Part shown: positions 28,599 to 38,622 of the stretch, in pieces | How positions within the stretch are numbered: position 1 is the stretch's first letter | Layout of the letters: each line of letters starts with the position of its first letter | Source of the DNA: Corynebacterium silvaticum | Lineage (GTDB): Bacteria > Actinomycetota > Actinomycetes > Mycobacteriales > Mycobacteriaceae | DNA length: 64,000 bases | Direction of reading: 5' to 3' | Assembly (NCBI RefSeq): GCF_004382825.2 | Contig: NZ_SDQO02000004.1 | Span: 248,001 to 312,000 of the forward strand | The notes under the pieces: generated by a model | Seen by the model: the letters and a program-made list of their open reading frames with translations, nothing else | Database searches by the model: none | What the model was told of the DNA's origin: nothing | Program-made: the position numbers and the translations under genes

Positions 28599-28610
28599 TG
28601 ACCTAGGTCA
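28599..28610. promoter_or_regulatory. Perfect 12-bp palindrome upstream of gluA
   Basis: TGACCTAGGTCA, 45 bases before the chosen gluA start. It could be an operator; it does not resemble the AmtR box. Nothing else in the 260-base gap to purH looks coding. Confidence 0.35.
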
Positions 28611-28774
28611 ACTTTCCTAGAGGGGAATATTCTCAGCTTTGCGGACACATGAACAAACCCCACACACTGCAACTACTTGCACAGAATCAAACTTTCACCC
28701 ACCCTAAAAAGGGTTATGGTAGCCACATGTGCAAGAGACTCCCCTTCACGCTTCCCACATTTATCCGCAAACGC

Positions 28775-28834
28775 AAAACCGGCCTTGCATTGACATCTAT
28801 CTCCCCCATATAGATGCCCCGCAAGACCGGCGTT
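28775..28834 (-). terminator. Hairpin terminator after purH
   Basis: Two nested stems: an outer one pairing ACCGGCCTTGC with GCAAGACCGGC-type sequence (G-U allowed), and an inner CATCTAT with ATAGATG. It starts 12 bases past the purH stop in the direction of transcription. Confidence 0.65.
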
Positions 28835-28845
28835 CGCTCTAGTTT

Positions 28846-30423
28846 TTAATGCGCAAAGTGGCGAGCACCCGTCACATACATTGTCACTCCGGCTTTCTCT
28901 GCAGCCTGAATAACCTCAGCATCACGGATGGAACCGCCAGGCTGCACTACCGCTTTTACACCGGCGCGCGCAAGGACTTCAAAACCATCCGTGAAGGGGA
29001 AGAACGCATCCGAGGCAGCAACAGCCCCCTGGGCGCGCTGTTGTTCTCCGGCCAAGCTATTAGCCCGCTCAACAGCTAGTTTAGCTGCATCGACGCGGTT
29101 AACCTGACCCATGCCCACGCCGACAGTTGCCCCATCCTTTGCTAGGAGGATGGCGTTAGACTTGACCGTGCGAACAGTGCGCCACGCAAATTCCAGGTCT
29201 GCAAGCAGCTCAGGGCTAGCGGCTTCACCTGCAACAAGTGTCCACTTTTCGGGGGCATCTCCCTCAGCATCCACGAGGTCTCGACGCTGAACCAACAAGC
29301 CACCGGAGATCTGACGCTGTTCTTCCTGCTCCTGCGGCGTTTCTGGCGCGACAAGAATGCGGATGTTTTTCTTCTGAGAGAGAAGCTCCACGGCCCCCTC
29401 TTCATACGCAGGGGCAATAATCACCTCGGTGAAGATTTCCGAAACCTGCTGCGCCATGTCCACGGATACTTCACGATTAGAAGCGATAACGCCACCGAAG
29501 GCCGACACCGGGTCGCATGCATGGGCTAGTCGGTGAGCTTCTGCGATAGATGCGTCCGACACTGCGATGCCACAAGGGTTAGCATGCTTGATAATGGCAA
29601 CGCAGGGGCGCTCATGGTCCCATGCGGCACGCCACGCAGCATCCGAGTCGGTGTAGTTGTTATAGCTCATCTCCTTGCCATGCAGCTGCTCCGCTTGAGC
29701 CAGACCTGCAGGGGCGTTCGGATCCACATAAAGAGCCGCGGACTGATGTGGATTCTCGCCGTAACGCAAGACATTCGCCCGTGAGTAGGAGGCGCCGATC
29801 CACGGAGCGTACCCCTCCGAGTCATCCGCGATTTGTTCCCCCATCCACGTAGCAACCGCAACGTCATAGGAAGCGGTGTGTCGGAAAGCGTCGACAGCAA
29901 GCTCCGTACGTTCTGCCCGAGTAAAGCCGCCGGCCTGGATAGCCTCAGCTACCGCCGCGTAGCGCTCAGGAGAAACGACAACGGCAACAGAGGGGTGATT
30001 CTTGGCTGCCGCGCGCACCATCGAGGGACCCCCGATGTCGATTTGCTCCACGCACGCGTCAAAATCAGCACCAGAAGCTACCGTCTGGGTAAACAGATAG
30101 AGGTTCACTACCACCAATTGAAATAGAGAAACGCCCAGTTCATCGAGCTGGGCGAGGTGGTCGTCTTTACGGGTATCAGCCAAGATACCTGCATGAATTT
30201 TAGGGTGAAGCGTCTTAACGCGCCCCTCAAGGCACTCAGGGAAACCGGTGAGGTCTTCCACGGGAGTGACAGGGATTCCCTGCTTCGCGATTGTGGCCGC
30301 GGTCGATCCTGTAGACACAATCTCTACGCCGGCTTGGTTCAGCGCATGGGCGAGTTCTTCGAGTCCAGTCTTATCATAAACACTTATCAAAGCACGTTTG
30401 ATCTGCTTGCGGTCATCACTCAT
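28846..30423 (-). CDS. purH: Bifunctional AICAR transformylase / IMP cyclohydrolase
   Basis: Catalyses the last two steps of IMP synthesis. 525 residues: N-terminal MGS-like cyclohydrolase domain (~8-140, [42 protein letters not shown]) and C-terminal transformylase domain (~145-525) with [19 protein letters not shown] and [11 protein letters not shown]. Length is usual. It overlaps purN by 8 bases. Confidence 0.96.
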   Translation of the reverse strand: MSDDRKQIKRALISVYDKTGLEELAHALNQAGVEIVSTGSTAATIAKQGIPVTPVEDLTGFPECLEGRVKTLHPKIHAGILADTRKDDHLAQLDELGVSLFQLVVVNLYLFTQTVASGADFDACVEQIDIGGPSMVRAAAKNHPSVAVVVSPERYAAVAEAIQAGGFTRAERTELAVDAFRHTASYDVAVATWMGEQIADDSEGYAPWIGASYSRANVLRYGENPHQSAALYVDPNAPAGLAQAEQLHGKEMSYNNYTDSDAAWRAAWDHERPCVAIIKHANPCGIAVSDASIAEAHRLAHACDPVSAFGGVIASNREVSVDMAQQVSEIFTEVIIAPAYEEGAVELLSQKKNIRILVAPETPQEQEEQRQISGGLLVQRRDLVDAEGDAPEKWTLVAGEAASPELLADLEFAWRTVRTVKSNAILLAKDGATVGVGMGQVNRVDAAKLAVERANSLAGEQQRAQGAVAASDAFFPFTDGFEVLARAGVKAVVQPGGSIRDAEVIQAAEKAGVTMYVTGARHFAH

Positions 30424-31066
30424 ATGTGAAGAAAACCTCTTCTGATTTTTTCTCCGTTGTGGCGGAGTTCAACACGGACACGATGAGTTTACGCTCCACA
30501 TGCTTGATTCTTTCATGCAGGTGGGCTTCACTCTCCCCCGGCTCAATAGATACGGGGACCTGAGCAATAATCTTTCCAGTATCCACGGCTTCATCAATAA
30601 AATGCACGGTAGAACCGGTTACTTTCACACCATAAGCCAGTGCATCGCGCACTGCGTGGGCGCCCGGAAAAGCTGGCAATAACGCTGGATGAGTATTGAT
30701 GATCCGCCCCGGAAACTTCTCCAAAAAGGTTTTCCCTAGAATCCGCATGAACCCGGCGAAGACAACGATAGCCGGAGCATGCTTTTCGACGGCCGCCGCA
30801 AGCGACGCATTCCATTCTTCACGGTCATCTCCGGCGGTATACGAGACCACCTCGGCAGGAATTCCTGCGGTTTCCGCACGAGTGATTGCAGGACACGGCA
30901 CATCTGCGACCACCCCCACAACCTCATAGGCCCCCTGATGGTCGATGATCGCTTGCAAAAGCGTCCCCGAGCCGGAGGCCATGACAACTATCGGTAAAGC
31001 AGCTGACTTATAGTCAGTTTTTAAACGCGTTTCATTGGTCACCGAAACAATGTTAGCCGGAAACAT
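30416..31066 (-). CDS. purN: Phosphoribosylglycinamide formyltransferase
   Basis: Transfers formyl from 10-formyl-THF to GAR in purine synthesis. 216 residues with [48 protein letters not shown] (catalytic Asn and His) and [17 protein letters not shown]. The first ~20 residues may be untranslated; GTG 31042 is an alternative start. Operon with purH downstream and the DUF6350 gene 37 bases upstream. Confidence 0.95.
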   Translation of the reverse strand: MFPANIVSVTNETRLKTDYKSAALPIVVMASGSGTLLQAIIDHQGAYEVVGVVADVPCPAITRAETAGIPAEVVSYTAGDDREEWNASLAAAVEKHAPAIVVFAGFMRILGKTFLEKFPGRIINTHPALLPAFPGAHAVRDALAYGVKVTGSTVHFIDEAVDTGKIIAQVPVSIEPGESEAHLHERIKHVERKLIVSVLNSATTEKKSEEVFFTYE

Positions 31067-31103
31067 CTCGAACAGAAGACACCCCCGTTTTTAGGCTTCA
31101 CCC

Positions 31104-32786
31104 TTATTCTTCTTTTTCCGATCGAGCCTCAGTTTCAACGCTTTCTGTACTCTCTGTACTCTCTGTGTTGCTAGGAGCCTCGGAGGCATGGACGGCATGG
31201 GCATCGGCGCTGTCCGCCGTTTCTTCGTCGCCCTCAACCTCTGGTTCCTCCAGCTCGACCACGGCCTCCTGCTCCGCGCTCAGTTCCATCGCGGCTTCGC
31301 GGATCTCGGCTTCCTCCAAAATTTCAGCAGAATCGAGGCCGTCTGCGCTGAGCTCATAAGGCTCATCGTCGGCTTCCTCAGGAGAGCTTTCTACCTGATC
31401 ATTTTCCGTTGTTGTGGCCTCTTCACCGTCATCTGCTGCACCCTCGTGCTCGCCCTCGTCTGTTTGTCCTAGAGCACTAGCGGCTGCTGCAGGTGCTGCA
31501 AAATCCGGGTCTGCAACAGAATGTGCATCACCAAGAAGCTTGGCGATATTACGACCTTCTCTATACCGCGCGAAAGTCACTGCAGTCAGGGACACCACAC
31601 CAACCATCAGCATGACCATCAGCGGAGTCAGCCACATCAGCGGCCCCACATAGCCGTAAACACCCAGGCATCCGCCGGCGAAAAAGGAAAGAATTAAAGT
31701 TCCGATGCCCGCAGCAACCGTCGTGGCCGCTGCGCTCAAGAAATCGCTGACGCGGTTCCACAACGCTAGGGAAACCGCCACAACCGGGACAAGCACAACT
31801 GTCATAACAGCAGGCACCATCGACGTCGGCAAAGCCGCAAACACCGGCACCGGCGGAGTAGGAACAAGGGTTGCAGCAAAAAGAGATACAGAACCTTGCC
31901 CTAGCTCTAACGAAGAACCAACGATAACGGCCAAAGAAGCGACGACCGCATTAGGAAGATACGCCAGGGAAACAACCATCACCCCCACAATGCCTGCCGA
32001 CGAATACCCCTGTAGCGATTCTGCAAACGCTCGATAATGCACAGCCAATGAGATGAGGAAGACAATAAATGCAGCTAACAGCAGGTAGCCCACGGCACGC
32101 ACCGCCAGCAGCACCGAATCGACGACCCACGAGGGCACCCCATAGCGGCGCACCAGCGCCCTCCAGAGCCGCGTTCCCATGCCGATCATGAACGCACACG
32201 CATGCAACAGAATAACTGTTCCTACGGCCGCAAAAACGTTGGGCGAAGCCACATCAAAAACCGAGGAGGCATCCCACAGCATTGCACAGGCCGTAAGGGT
32301 GATAAGGGTAGGTATTCCCAGCGCTCCACAAAGAAGGATTAGTAGATCATGCAGGCTAATCCGATCTTTAACGGCTTTATAGATGCGTCGAGCGACCAGC
32401 GCCACCACTCCAATCGCCGGGAGCATGGGAAGCAACGCTACAGAGATTCCTCGGCCAGATACCGGGGCCAGGTTAAGTGCCAGCCACGTCTCAGCTACCG
32501 TAGCGGGCATCGCTGCCATAGGCGTAGAGGTTGCGATGAGCACGATCAAAGAAAAGATGATAATCGCAATAAGCACTATCGCGTTGGGAACGAGCACAGT
32601 TGGCAGCAGCGAGCGAAGGCTCGCTGCCAAGGTTGCTCTCTCCGGCGCAGAAGTGGCGTCAGACACTTTGCGTTGAGCACCACGGGATGCCTGCCCGCCT
32701 CGCTCATCTCCTCTGCCGCCTATAGAGACAGGGCGCGGACGAGGTCGCCGTGATGGACCCGCGTTAGGACTCGTCTTCTTACTCAT
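31104..32786 (-). CDS. DUF6350-family multi-pass membrane protein
   Basis: About 560 residues. A basic, Arg/Pro-rich N-terminus (1-50) is followed by about ten hydrophobic segments (60-430) and a very acidic, Glu-rich C-terminal tail of ~130 residues ending in a low-complexity TESTES repeat. Actinobacteria keep such a gene directly before purN; it is sometimes described as a cell-division membrane protein, but no function is established. ATG 32786 is likely; the frame opens at 32810. Confidence 0.75.
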   Translation of the reverse strand: MSKKTSPNAGPSRRPRPRPVSIGGRGDERGGQASRGAQRKVSDATSAPERATLAASLRSLLPTVLVPNAIVLIAIIIFSLIVLIATSTPMAAMPATVAETWLALNLAPVSGRGISVALLPMLPAIGVVALVARRIYKAVKDRISLHDLLILLCGALGIPTLITLTACAMLWDASSVFDVASPNVFAAVGTVILLHACAFMIGMGTRLWRALVRRYGVPSWVVDSVLLAVRAVGYLLLAAFIVFLISLAVHYRAFAESLQGYSSAGIVGVMVVSLAYLPNAVVASLAVIVGSSLELGQGSVSLFAATLVPTPPVPVFAALPTSMVPAVMTVVLVPVVAVSLALWNRVSDFLSAAATTVAAGIGTLILSFFAGGCLGVYGYVGPLMWLTPLMVMLMVGVVSLTAVTFARYREGRNIAKLLGDAHSVADPDFAAPAAAASALGQTDEGEHEGAADDGEEATTTENDQVESSPEEADDEPYELSADGLDSAEILEEAEIREAAMELSAEQEAVVELEEPEVEGDEETADSADAHAVHASEAPSNTESTESTESVETEARSEKEE

Positions 32787-32810
32787 TCCATTAACTGTGC
32801 CACGTAACAT

Positions 32811-33068
32811 CTCACTTTTGGGCTTGGCACGACGTTAATAACCCTCATCATCTCCTGTTAATTAGTGTTACTTAAGTCAATTGACGAGGCGTTAGAGCAA
32901 CTTCTTTTCATGATTTATACCCAATCTTGACCAAACAGCTTGCCCGTACTGTTATAAACCGCTATCGTTACCCCTCGGAACATAACAAGTTGATCACAAA
33001 AGCGTTACCGAAGTAACGATTCGGCGGCGAGATGAACTTCAGAAACATAGTCAAAGGGAGTAAGCCTC
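32811..33068 (+). promoter_or_regulatory. Promoter region of the M23 peptidase with repeated GTTAC elements
   Basis: A 258-base gap containing several GTTA(C/A) elements: GTTAATTAGTGTTAC, GTTACCCCTCGGAAC, and CGTTAC-CGAA-GTAACG at 33003-33018, which is a perfect 6-bp inverted repeat. In C. glutamicum cell-wall peptidase genes are targets of the MtrAB system, so these are candidate response-regulator sites; the assignment is inferred. Confidence 0.45.
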
Positions 33069-33782
33069 ATGCAGCAGACACAGCACGTTGTCAGTGGCAA
33101 GCATCGCAAGCAAACTTCTCAGGCAAAAGGTCGAGTTGCTTTCGTCGCATTGGCCACCGGTGCTGTCTCCACCGCCGGCGCTACTGGTGCAGCATTAGCT
33201 CACACCACTTCCCACAATGACACTGCTGATTTCAAGCTCACCGCAGACGCTTCCGCTAAGGTTGGCGATTCCGCTCCTCAGATCCTGGCGATCCAAGAGT
33301 TCAAGCCAAATACCAATCTCTCCGATCAGCTAACAAAGGCTATCAACTACAACGAAGAGCGCGCGCTTGCCGACGAAGAGGCACGCAAACCTAAAATCGT
33401 TGTTCACACCCCTGCCGTCGGAACACTCACGTCTCCTTACGGCATGCGCTGGGGAACCCTCCACGCAGGTATCGATATTGCCAATGCAATGCACACCCCG
33501 ATCTACTCGATCATGGACGGTGTGGTTATTGATGCGGGCCCAGCATCCGGCTACGGGCAGTGGGTTCGAGTACGCCATGATGACGGCACAGTCACTGTTT
33601 ACGGACACGTAGAGACCATCAACGTCTTTACCGGTCAGACTGTCGCAGCTGGCGATCAGATCGCAGGTATGGGTAACCGTGGTTTCTCCACCGGTGTGCA
33701 CCTCCACTTTGAAGTTCACCCTGGCGGTGGCGCTGCCGTAGACCCAGTACCTTGGCTCAACGAAAAAGGCATAAGCGTATAA
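33069..33782 (+). CDS. Secreted M23-family peptidoglycan endopeptidase
   Basis: A LytM-type zinc metallopeptidase expected to cut peptidoglycan cross-bridges outside the cell. 237 residues: a long basic N-terminus, hydrophobic core (~22-42) and a cleavage site near AALA, then a Peptidase_M23 domain (~115-232) with TSPYGMRWGTLHAGIDIA (the H-x3-D motif) and the GVHLHFEVH motif. All metal ligands are present. ATG follows GGGAG. It is followed by a strong terminator. Confidence 0.9.
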   Translation: MQQTQHVVSGKHRKQTSQAKGRVAFVALATGAVSTAGATGAALAHTTSHNDTADFKLTADASAKVGDSAPQILAIQEFKPNTNLSDQLTKAINYNEERALADEEARKPKIVVHTPAVGTLTSPYGMRWGTLHAGIDIANAMHTPIYSIMDGVVIDAGPASGYGQWVRVRHDDGTVTVYGHVETINVFTGQTVAAGDQIAGMGNRGFSTGVHLHFEVHPGGGAAVDPVPWLNEKGISV

Positions 33783-33788
33783 AAGTCC

Positions 33789-33818
33789 CCGGATAGGAGT
33801 TTTCTCCTATCCGGTTTT
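33789..33818 (+). terminator. Rho-independent terminator of the M23 peptidase
   Basis: A perfect 11-bp hairpin (CCGGATAGGAG, TTTT loop, CTCCTATCCGG) followed by TTTT. Confidence 0.9.
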
Positions 33819-33847
33819 GTTTTATCTTTTGTGCCCCCAAGACCTAT

Positions 33848-33885
33848 AAAACGCCAGCCACTGGAACTTCAGAGGCTGGCGTTTT
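33848..33885. terminator. Bidirectional terminator facing pcrA
   Basis: A 12-bp inverted repeat AAAACGCCAGCC / GGCTGGCGTTTT, so both strands end in a short T-run. It lies 9 bases past the pcrA stop. Confidence 0.85.
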
Positions 33886-33893
33886 ATTAATCT

Positions 33894-36485
33894 TTACAGC
33901 TTTTCCATCGGTACTGAGCCGATCAGCATAAGCCGTACGGTTCCGGAAGAACCAAAATCAATAGTTACGGAATCCGCCGGGCTACCTTTATCCACCTTGG
34001 TCACGGTGCCCAGGCCATATTTATCGTGATTCACCCGGTCTCCAACAACCAACGAAAGATCACTGTTCTTTGTATAGCTTGGCATTGTTTTCTTAGGCTT
34101 CGGGGTAGCGCCATAACGCGGTGATCCCCACGAGTCGCCGCGTGAAGAACCAAAACCTGTGTTCCTTCCCCAGGAAGGCTGTCCCCATGAGTCGAAAGAG
34201 CTTTCTGGTTCTTCGCGCCGCCAGTCGAGAAGCTCCTCGGGGATTTCCGTAAGGAACCTTGATGCCGGGTTAGTTACGGGATTTCCCCAAGAAGAACGCA
34301 GCATAGCCCGGGTGATGTAGAGGGTCTTGCGCGCTCGCGTTATTCCCACATAGGCGAGCCGGCGTTCCTCCGCGAGCTCTTTGGGGTCCCCAAGCGCACG
34401 CAGATGCGGAAATTGGCCATCTTCCCATCCCATGAGGAAGACCACCGGAAACTCCAGTCCCTTGGCTGTATGCAGAGTCATAAGGGTGACCAGGCCCTGC
34501 TCATTATCAGGAATTTGGTCGGCATCAGCTACAAGGGAGACTCGCTCTAGGAAAGCCTGCAAACTACCAGGTTCTGGTTCACCTTGGCCCCCTAGGTCCT
34601 CAAGTTCGCCGCTGTCCATCTTGGCATAGGCCACCTGGTTAGCTGCTTCCGAGGAAAATTCTCGTGCAACGGAGACAAGCTCGTTAAGGTTGTCCAACCG
34701 TGCGCCGTCTTGTGGGTCGTTGCTCTTTTCCAGCTCCGCTTTATATCCCGTGATATCAAGTATTTGAGAAATCACATCGCCAATATCCGGCATCCCGGTG
34801 ATCTCGTTGACGGATTCGGCGGCGCCAGCCCGCAACCCAGCCATCATGTCCACGAACCCGGAAATCGCGTTGCGCCCGCGTGCTCCTAAAAGGCTCACCT
34901 GCCCTGCGGCGGCGTCGATAAGCGCTTGTTGGAAGCTCACTCCCTGGTTCTCTGAATGCAGAGTGAGAAACGCTACGGCTTTGTCGCCGATGCCCCGGCG
35001 CGGAGTGTTGATAATCCTGCGGAGAGAAACTGTGTCTTCCGGGTTATCCAACAACCGGAGATAGGCGATGACGTCCCGAATCTCCTTGCGCTCGTAGAAG
35101 CGGGTTCCTCCCACGATTTTATAGGGAATACCAGAACGCATAAATACGTCTTCCACTGCGCGAGATGAGTTATTTGTGCGATACATGATGGCCATGTCGC
35201 TGTAATCCACGCCTTTATCCGCGAGCGCGTCTATTTCTTGGGCAATAAAACGAGCCTCATCATGCTCGTTATCTGCAACATACCCAGCGATGGGTTCTCC
35301 GCTGCCTAGTGCTGTCCACAGTTTCTTTTTTCTTCGGTTCTCGTTTTGGGAGATCACCGAGTTAGCTGCATTAAGAATCGTCTGCGTCGACCGGTAGTTC
35401 TGTTCCAAGAGGACGGTCGTGGCATCGGGATAATCCCGCTCAAATTCCTCAATATTGCGGATAGTCGCGCCGCGGAAGGCGTAAATGGACTGATCTGAGT
35501 CGCCAACAACGCAGAGTTCGCTGGCTGTTGGGCCTTTTCCTACCAGCTCATGAATGAGCGCGTATTGCGCGTGGTTGGTGTCCTGGTATTCGTCGATAAG
35601 CACATGGCGGAATCTGCGTCTGTAGTACTCGGTCACCTGTGGGTGTTCTTGGAAAATACGGACTGTTTCTCCAATGAGGTCATCAAAATCGACGGCATTT
35701 GCTTGCCTTAAACGTCGTTGATACTCGACGTATACGGCAGCTACCGTCGTCTCATACGGGTTCTTTGTACTTTCAGCTTCTGCGACTGCGGTGTCGGGAG
35801 AAATCAGCTCATTTTTGAGGTTGGAGATTCCCGCCCCTAACAACCGCGGCGTGAACTTTTTGATGTCTAAGTTCATGTCCTTAGAAATCATCGCAAGCAA
35901 ACGCTTTGAATCATCCGAGTCATAGATAGTGAAGTTGGTGTTTAATCCAGCGACCAGCTGGGCTTGTTCCCGCAAGATGCGCACGCAGGTGGAGTGGAAG
36001 GTAGACACCCACATTCTGCTGGCGATTGGCCCCACAAGGTGAGCCACGCGCTCTCGCATCTCGGCCGCAGCTTTATTGGTAAATGTGATAGCTAGGATCT
36101 GCCCTGGCTGCACACCCCGTATGCACATGAGATAAGCAATACGGCGTGTGAGCACTGCCGTCTTGCCAGAACCCGCACCAGCCACGATAAGAAGCGGTGA
36201 GCCGCTGTGCTCTACTGCTTGCTGTTGCTGCGGATTAAGCCCCTGTACGAGGCCATCAGCCATCGCAGGCACGGTGGTCGTAGGCACACTGGTGGCAGGC
36301 ACACCAGCAGCAGGCTTGTCCGTTACGTGAGCCGGGGTCTGGCCTGTTGCAGGACTCTGGGCTTGAGCACTAAACGGAGAAGGCTCAGCTGGTGTCTTTG
36401 TGGCGGTGGCCCGCTCACCGGCCCAATCGCCGAAGTCAAAACCTTGTTGGGTAGGAAAATTGTCCGAGTTATTCATCGCTATCAA
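33894..36485 (-). CDS. pcrA: ATP-dependent DNA helicase PcrA/UvrD
   Basis: A 3'-5' SF1A helicase for repair and replication restart. 863 residues. A Pro/Ala/Thr-rich N-terminal extension of ~80 residues precedes the core: LNPQQQQAV, Walker A GAGSGKT at ~103-109, FTNKAAAEMRERV, motif II LIDEYQDTN, motif III GDSDQSIYAFRGA, LEQNYRSTQTIL, LMTLHTAKGLEFPVV and AYVGITRAR. The C-terminus has a Gly/Ser/Trp-rich linker and a Tudor-like domain (VGDRVNHDKYGLGTV) that binds RNA polymerase in PcrA relatives. Confidence 0.95.
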   Translation of the reverse strand: MIAMNNSDNFPTQQGFDFGDWAGERATATKTPAEPSPFSAQAQSPATGQTPAHVTDKPAAGVPATSVPTTTVPAMADGLVQGLNPQQQQAVEHSGSPLLIVAGAGSGKTAVLTRRIAYLMCIRGVQPGQILAITFTNKAAAEMRERVAHLVGPIASRMWVSTFHSTCVRILREQAQLVAGLNTNFTIYDSDDSKRLLAMISKDMNLDIKKFTPRLLGAGISNLKNELISPDTAVAEAESTKNPYETTVAAVYVEYQRRLRQANAVDFDDLIGETVRIFQEHPQVTEYYRRRFRHVLIDEYQDTNHAQYALIHELVGKGPTASELCVVGDSDQSIYAFRGATIRNIEEFERDYPDATTVLLEQNYRSTQTILNAANSVISQNENRRKKKLWTALGSGEPIAGYVADNEHDEARFIAQEIDALADKGVDYSDMAIMYRTNNSSRAVEDVFMRSGIPYKIVGGTRFYERKEIRDVIAYLRLLDNPEDTVSLRRIINTPRRGIGDKAVAFLTLHSENQGVSFQQALIDAAAGQVSLLGARGRNAISGFVDMMAGLRAGAAESVNEITGMPDIGDVISQILDITGYKAELEKSNDPQDGARLDNLNELVSVAREFSSEAANQVAYAKMDSGELEDLGGQGEPEPGSLQAFLERVSLVADADQIPDNEQGLVTLMTLHTAKGLEFPVVFLMGWEDGQFPHLRALGDPKELAEERRLAYVGITRARKTLYITRAMLRSSWGNPVTNPASRFLTEIPEELLDWRREEPESSFDSWGQPSWGRNTGFGSSRGDSWGSPRYGATPKPKKTMPSYTKNSDLSLVVGDRVNHDKYGLGTVTKVDKGSPADSVTIDFGSSGTVRLMLIGSVPMEKL

Positions 36486-36616
36486 ACCTACAACGTTGCT
36501 GTGACATCGCCACTGAGGTGACTGTTTTCGGAGTTGCTAGCAGGGAAAATCATCCTTTTCTTGTTTTTCTCTGGTTTTTCTATCCCCAGTACGCGCATCC
36601 GTGGCACAATATCTCC

Positions 36617-36919
36617 ATGAATTCTGAGAAAAACTTTAAGGTACGAACCCCCACGGGCACCGACGATCCCCTTTCTGATGCGGAAATCCAGCAATATCGC
36701 ACGGAGATCGATCGCTTAGACAAAGAGATTCTTGCAGCGGTTAAACGCCGCACAGAAATCTCCCGAGCTATCGGAAAGACCCGCATGGGTTCTGGAGGCA
36801 CCCGGCTTGTGCATACCAGGGAGGTAGCCATCATTAACCAATTCCGTGAGGAAATCGGCGAGGAAGGGCCAGCTCTCGCCGCTATCCTGCTCAGGCTCGG
36901 CCGAGGCAGACTCGGCTAG
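36617..36919 (+). CDS. AroQ-type chorismate mutase
   Basis: Converts chorismate to prephenate for Phe/Tyr synthesis. 100 residues, all-helical: YRTEIDRLDKEILAAVKRRTEISRAIGKTRM, then the second helix pair. It resembles the small cytosolic enzyme of M. tuberculosis (Rv0948c), which needs DAHP synthase as partner for full activity. ATG 36617 is chosen; the upstream frame is hydrophobic and not needed. The stop codon falls inside a long hairpin. Confidence 0.87.
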   Translation: MNSEKNFKVRTPTGTDDPLSDAEIQQYRTEIDRLDKEILAAVKRRTEISRAIGKTRMGSGGTRLVHTREVAIINQFREEIGEEGPALAAILLRLGRGRLG

Positions 36920-36931
36920 GCCTGAGCAGGA
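36885..36931 (+). terminator. Long hairpin spanning the chorismate mutase stop codon
   Basis: TCCTGCTCAGGC (36885-36896) pairs perfectly with GCCTGAGCAGGA (36920-36931), with further GC-rich pairing inside (CGAG/CTCG). The gene's last eight codons are within it. No T-run follows. Confidence 0.6.
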
Positions 36932-36956
36932 GCACGCTGGAGTCATTACTACGAGG

Positions 36957-38444
36957 TTAAAGCGGCAGGGCAATTAACTTTGGCTCAAGGAATTCGTGGA
37001 TTCCTTCAAAACCGCCTTCTCTTCCTATACCGGATTCTTTGACTCCGCCAAAGGGCGCTGATGGGTCTGAGATCCCGCCTTTGTTAACGCCCACCATGCC
37101 GGCTTCAATGCGCTCAGCGATACTCAACGCATGCGTTATCTGTTCGCTGAATACGTATGCGGCTAGCCCGAAGGGAGTGTCGTTGGCCATCGCTATGGCT
37201 TCTTCATCATCCTGGAACGTGGAGACGGCAACCACAGGGCCAAATATTTCTTCATGGGCGATACGAGCGTCCGGAGGAATATTATCTAGCACCGTCGCTG
37301 GATAGTAGAAGCCATCCTCCGGGAGCCCTGTCGGCAGTGAGTCCCCTAGGACCCGAGTGGCGCCGTGGGCGAGGGCGTCGTCGACAAGCATCGTGACCTT
37401 TTCTAGCTGATCTGCGCCGGAAAGAGCACCAAAATCCACGCCTTCTTGTGTTGCGGGCCCTTGGGTAAAGGACTTCATGATGTCAACAACTCGGTGCAGG
37501 AACTCGTCTTTAATCGACTCATGCACCAGGAACCTGTTGGCAGCGATGCATACTTGCCCAGCACCGCGCATCTTAGCCGTCGCTACCGCTTGAGCAGCAA
37601 CAGTAACGTCTGCATCTGCCAGCACCACATACGGCGCATTTCCGCCAAGCTCCAGGGATACTTTCATGGAGTGCCGAGCAGCGCGTGCCGCGAGTTTTTG
37701 TCCGACCTCAGTCGAGCCTGTGAATGTGAGCTTGCGCACCCGCGGATCGTCCAACATATCTGAGATCACCGAAGAATCCGCTGTAGGCAAGACAGAGACC
37801 ACGCCCTCCGGCAGCCCTGCTTCTTTGAGGAGGTGCGCAAGATACAGCATGGTCAAAGGAGTCTTAGACGCGGGCTTGAGAATCATTGTGCATCCGGCTG
37901 CCAACGCGGATCCCAGCTTGCGGGTTCCCATTGCCAAGGGGAAATTCCACGGCGTGATTGCCAAAGACACACCCACCGGTTGTTGATGCACAATCAATCG
38001 GGCATTTCCCGTGGGATTATGCCGATAATCTCCGCGTACCCTCACAGCTTCCTCTGCGAACCATCGGAAAAACTCCGCAGCGTACGTGACCTCCGCGCGA
38101 GAGTCAGGCAATGCACGGCCTAGCTCCAGCGATTGAATCACAGCTAGTTTTTCCGAATTGTCCAGGAGGGCTTTGTAGGCGTTCCACAAGATGTCTGAGC
38201 GTTCGCGCGCCGAGGTTGCGGCCCACAGCGGTTGCGCCGCTGCTGCTTTATCCAGGGCTGCCTCCGCATCGTGTTTGCTTGCCGACGCCACCCGCGCCAA
38301 GATGCTTCCATCGGACGGATTGAGGACCTCAAAGGTTTTGCCTTCGTGCCCATCGGTGAACTCGCCGCCGAGAAAGAGCTGCGTGGGTACGCCCTCTGGC
38401 AGCGTCATCTGCATAGTCTTTTTCTCTTTTGAACCATCACTCAT
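36957..38444 (-). CDS. gabD: NAD(P)-dependent succinate-semialdehyde dehydrogenase
   Basis: Oxidises succinate semialdehyde (or a related short aldehyde) to the acid. About 495 residues of the ALDH superfamily: ITPWNFPLAMGTRKLGSALAAGC, FTGSTEVGQKL, the general-base Glu in LELGGNAP, the catalytic Cys in GQVCIAANR and EEIFGPVVAV. GabD-type features (the PFGGVKESGIGREGG end) are seen. ATG 38444 is chosen; the frame extends to 38480. No gabT or GABA permease is adjacent. Confidence 0.87.
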   Translation of the reverse strand: MSDGSKEKKTMQMTLPEGVPTQLFLGGEFTDGHEGKTFEVLNPSDGSILARVASASKHDAEAALDKAAAAQPLWAATSARERSDILWNAYKALLDNSEKLAVIQSLELGRALPDSRAEVTYAAEFFRWFAEEAVRVRGDYRHNPTGNARLIVHQQPVGVSLAITPWNFPLAMGTRKLGSALAAGCTMILKPASKTPLTMLYLAHLLKEAGLPEGVVSVLPTADSSVISDMLDDPRVRKLTFTGSTEVGQKLAARAARHSMKVSLELGGNAPYVVLADADVTVAAQAVATAKMRGAGQVCIAANRFLVHESIKDEFLHRVVDIMKSFTQGPATQEGVDFGALSGADQLEKVTMLVDDALAHGATRVLGDSLPTGLPEDGFYYPATVLDNIPPDARIAHEEIFGPVVAVSTFQDDEEAIAMANDTPFGLAAYVFSEQITHALSIAERIEAGMVGVNKGGISDPSAPFGGVKESGIGREGGFEGIHEFLEPKLIALPL

Positions 38445-38622
38445 GCCTCCACTATGCGCTCGTTCAGACGTTCTCGCCATGATGTGACCAACGCTGCCCT
38501 AAGGCAGAAGACATGTTCGGGGTAGTTTAGATACCGTTGAGTGTGTGTAACTTTCCGAGCGGGCACAGATTACTGCCCACTCGGTCACGGTCTCGTATAA
38601 AGCCAAAAGAACGGAGCAAACC

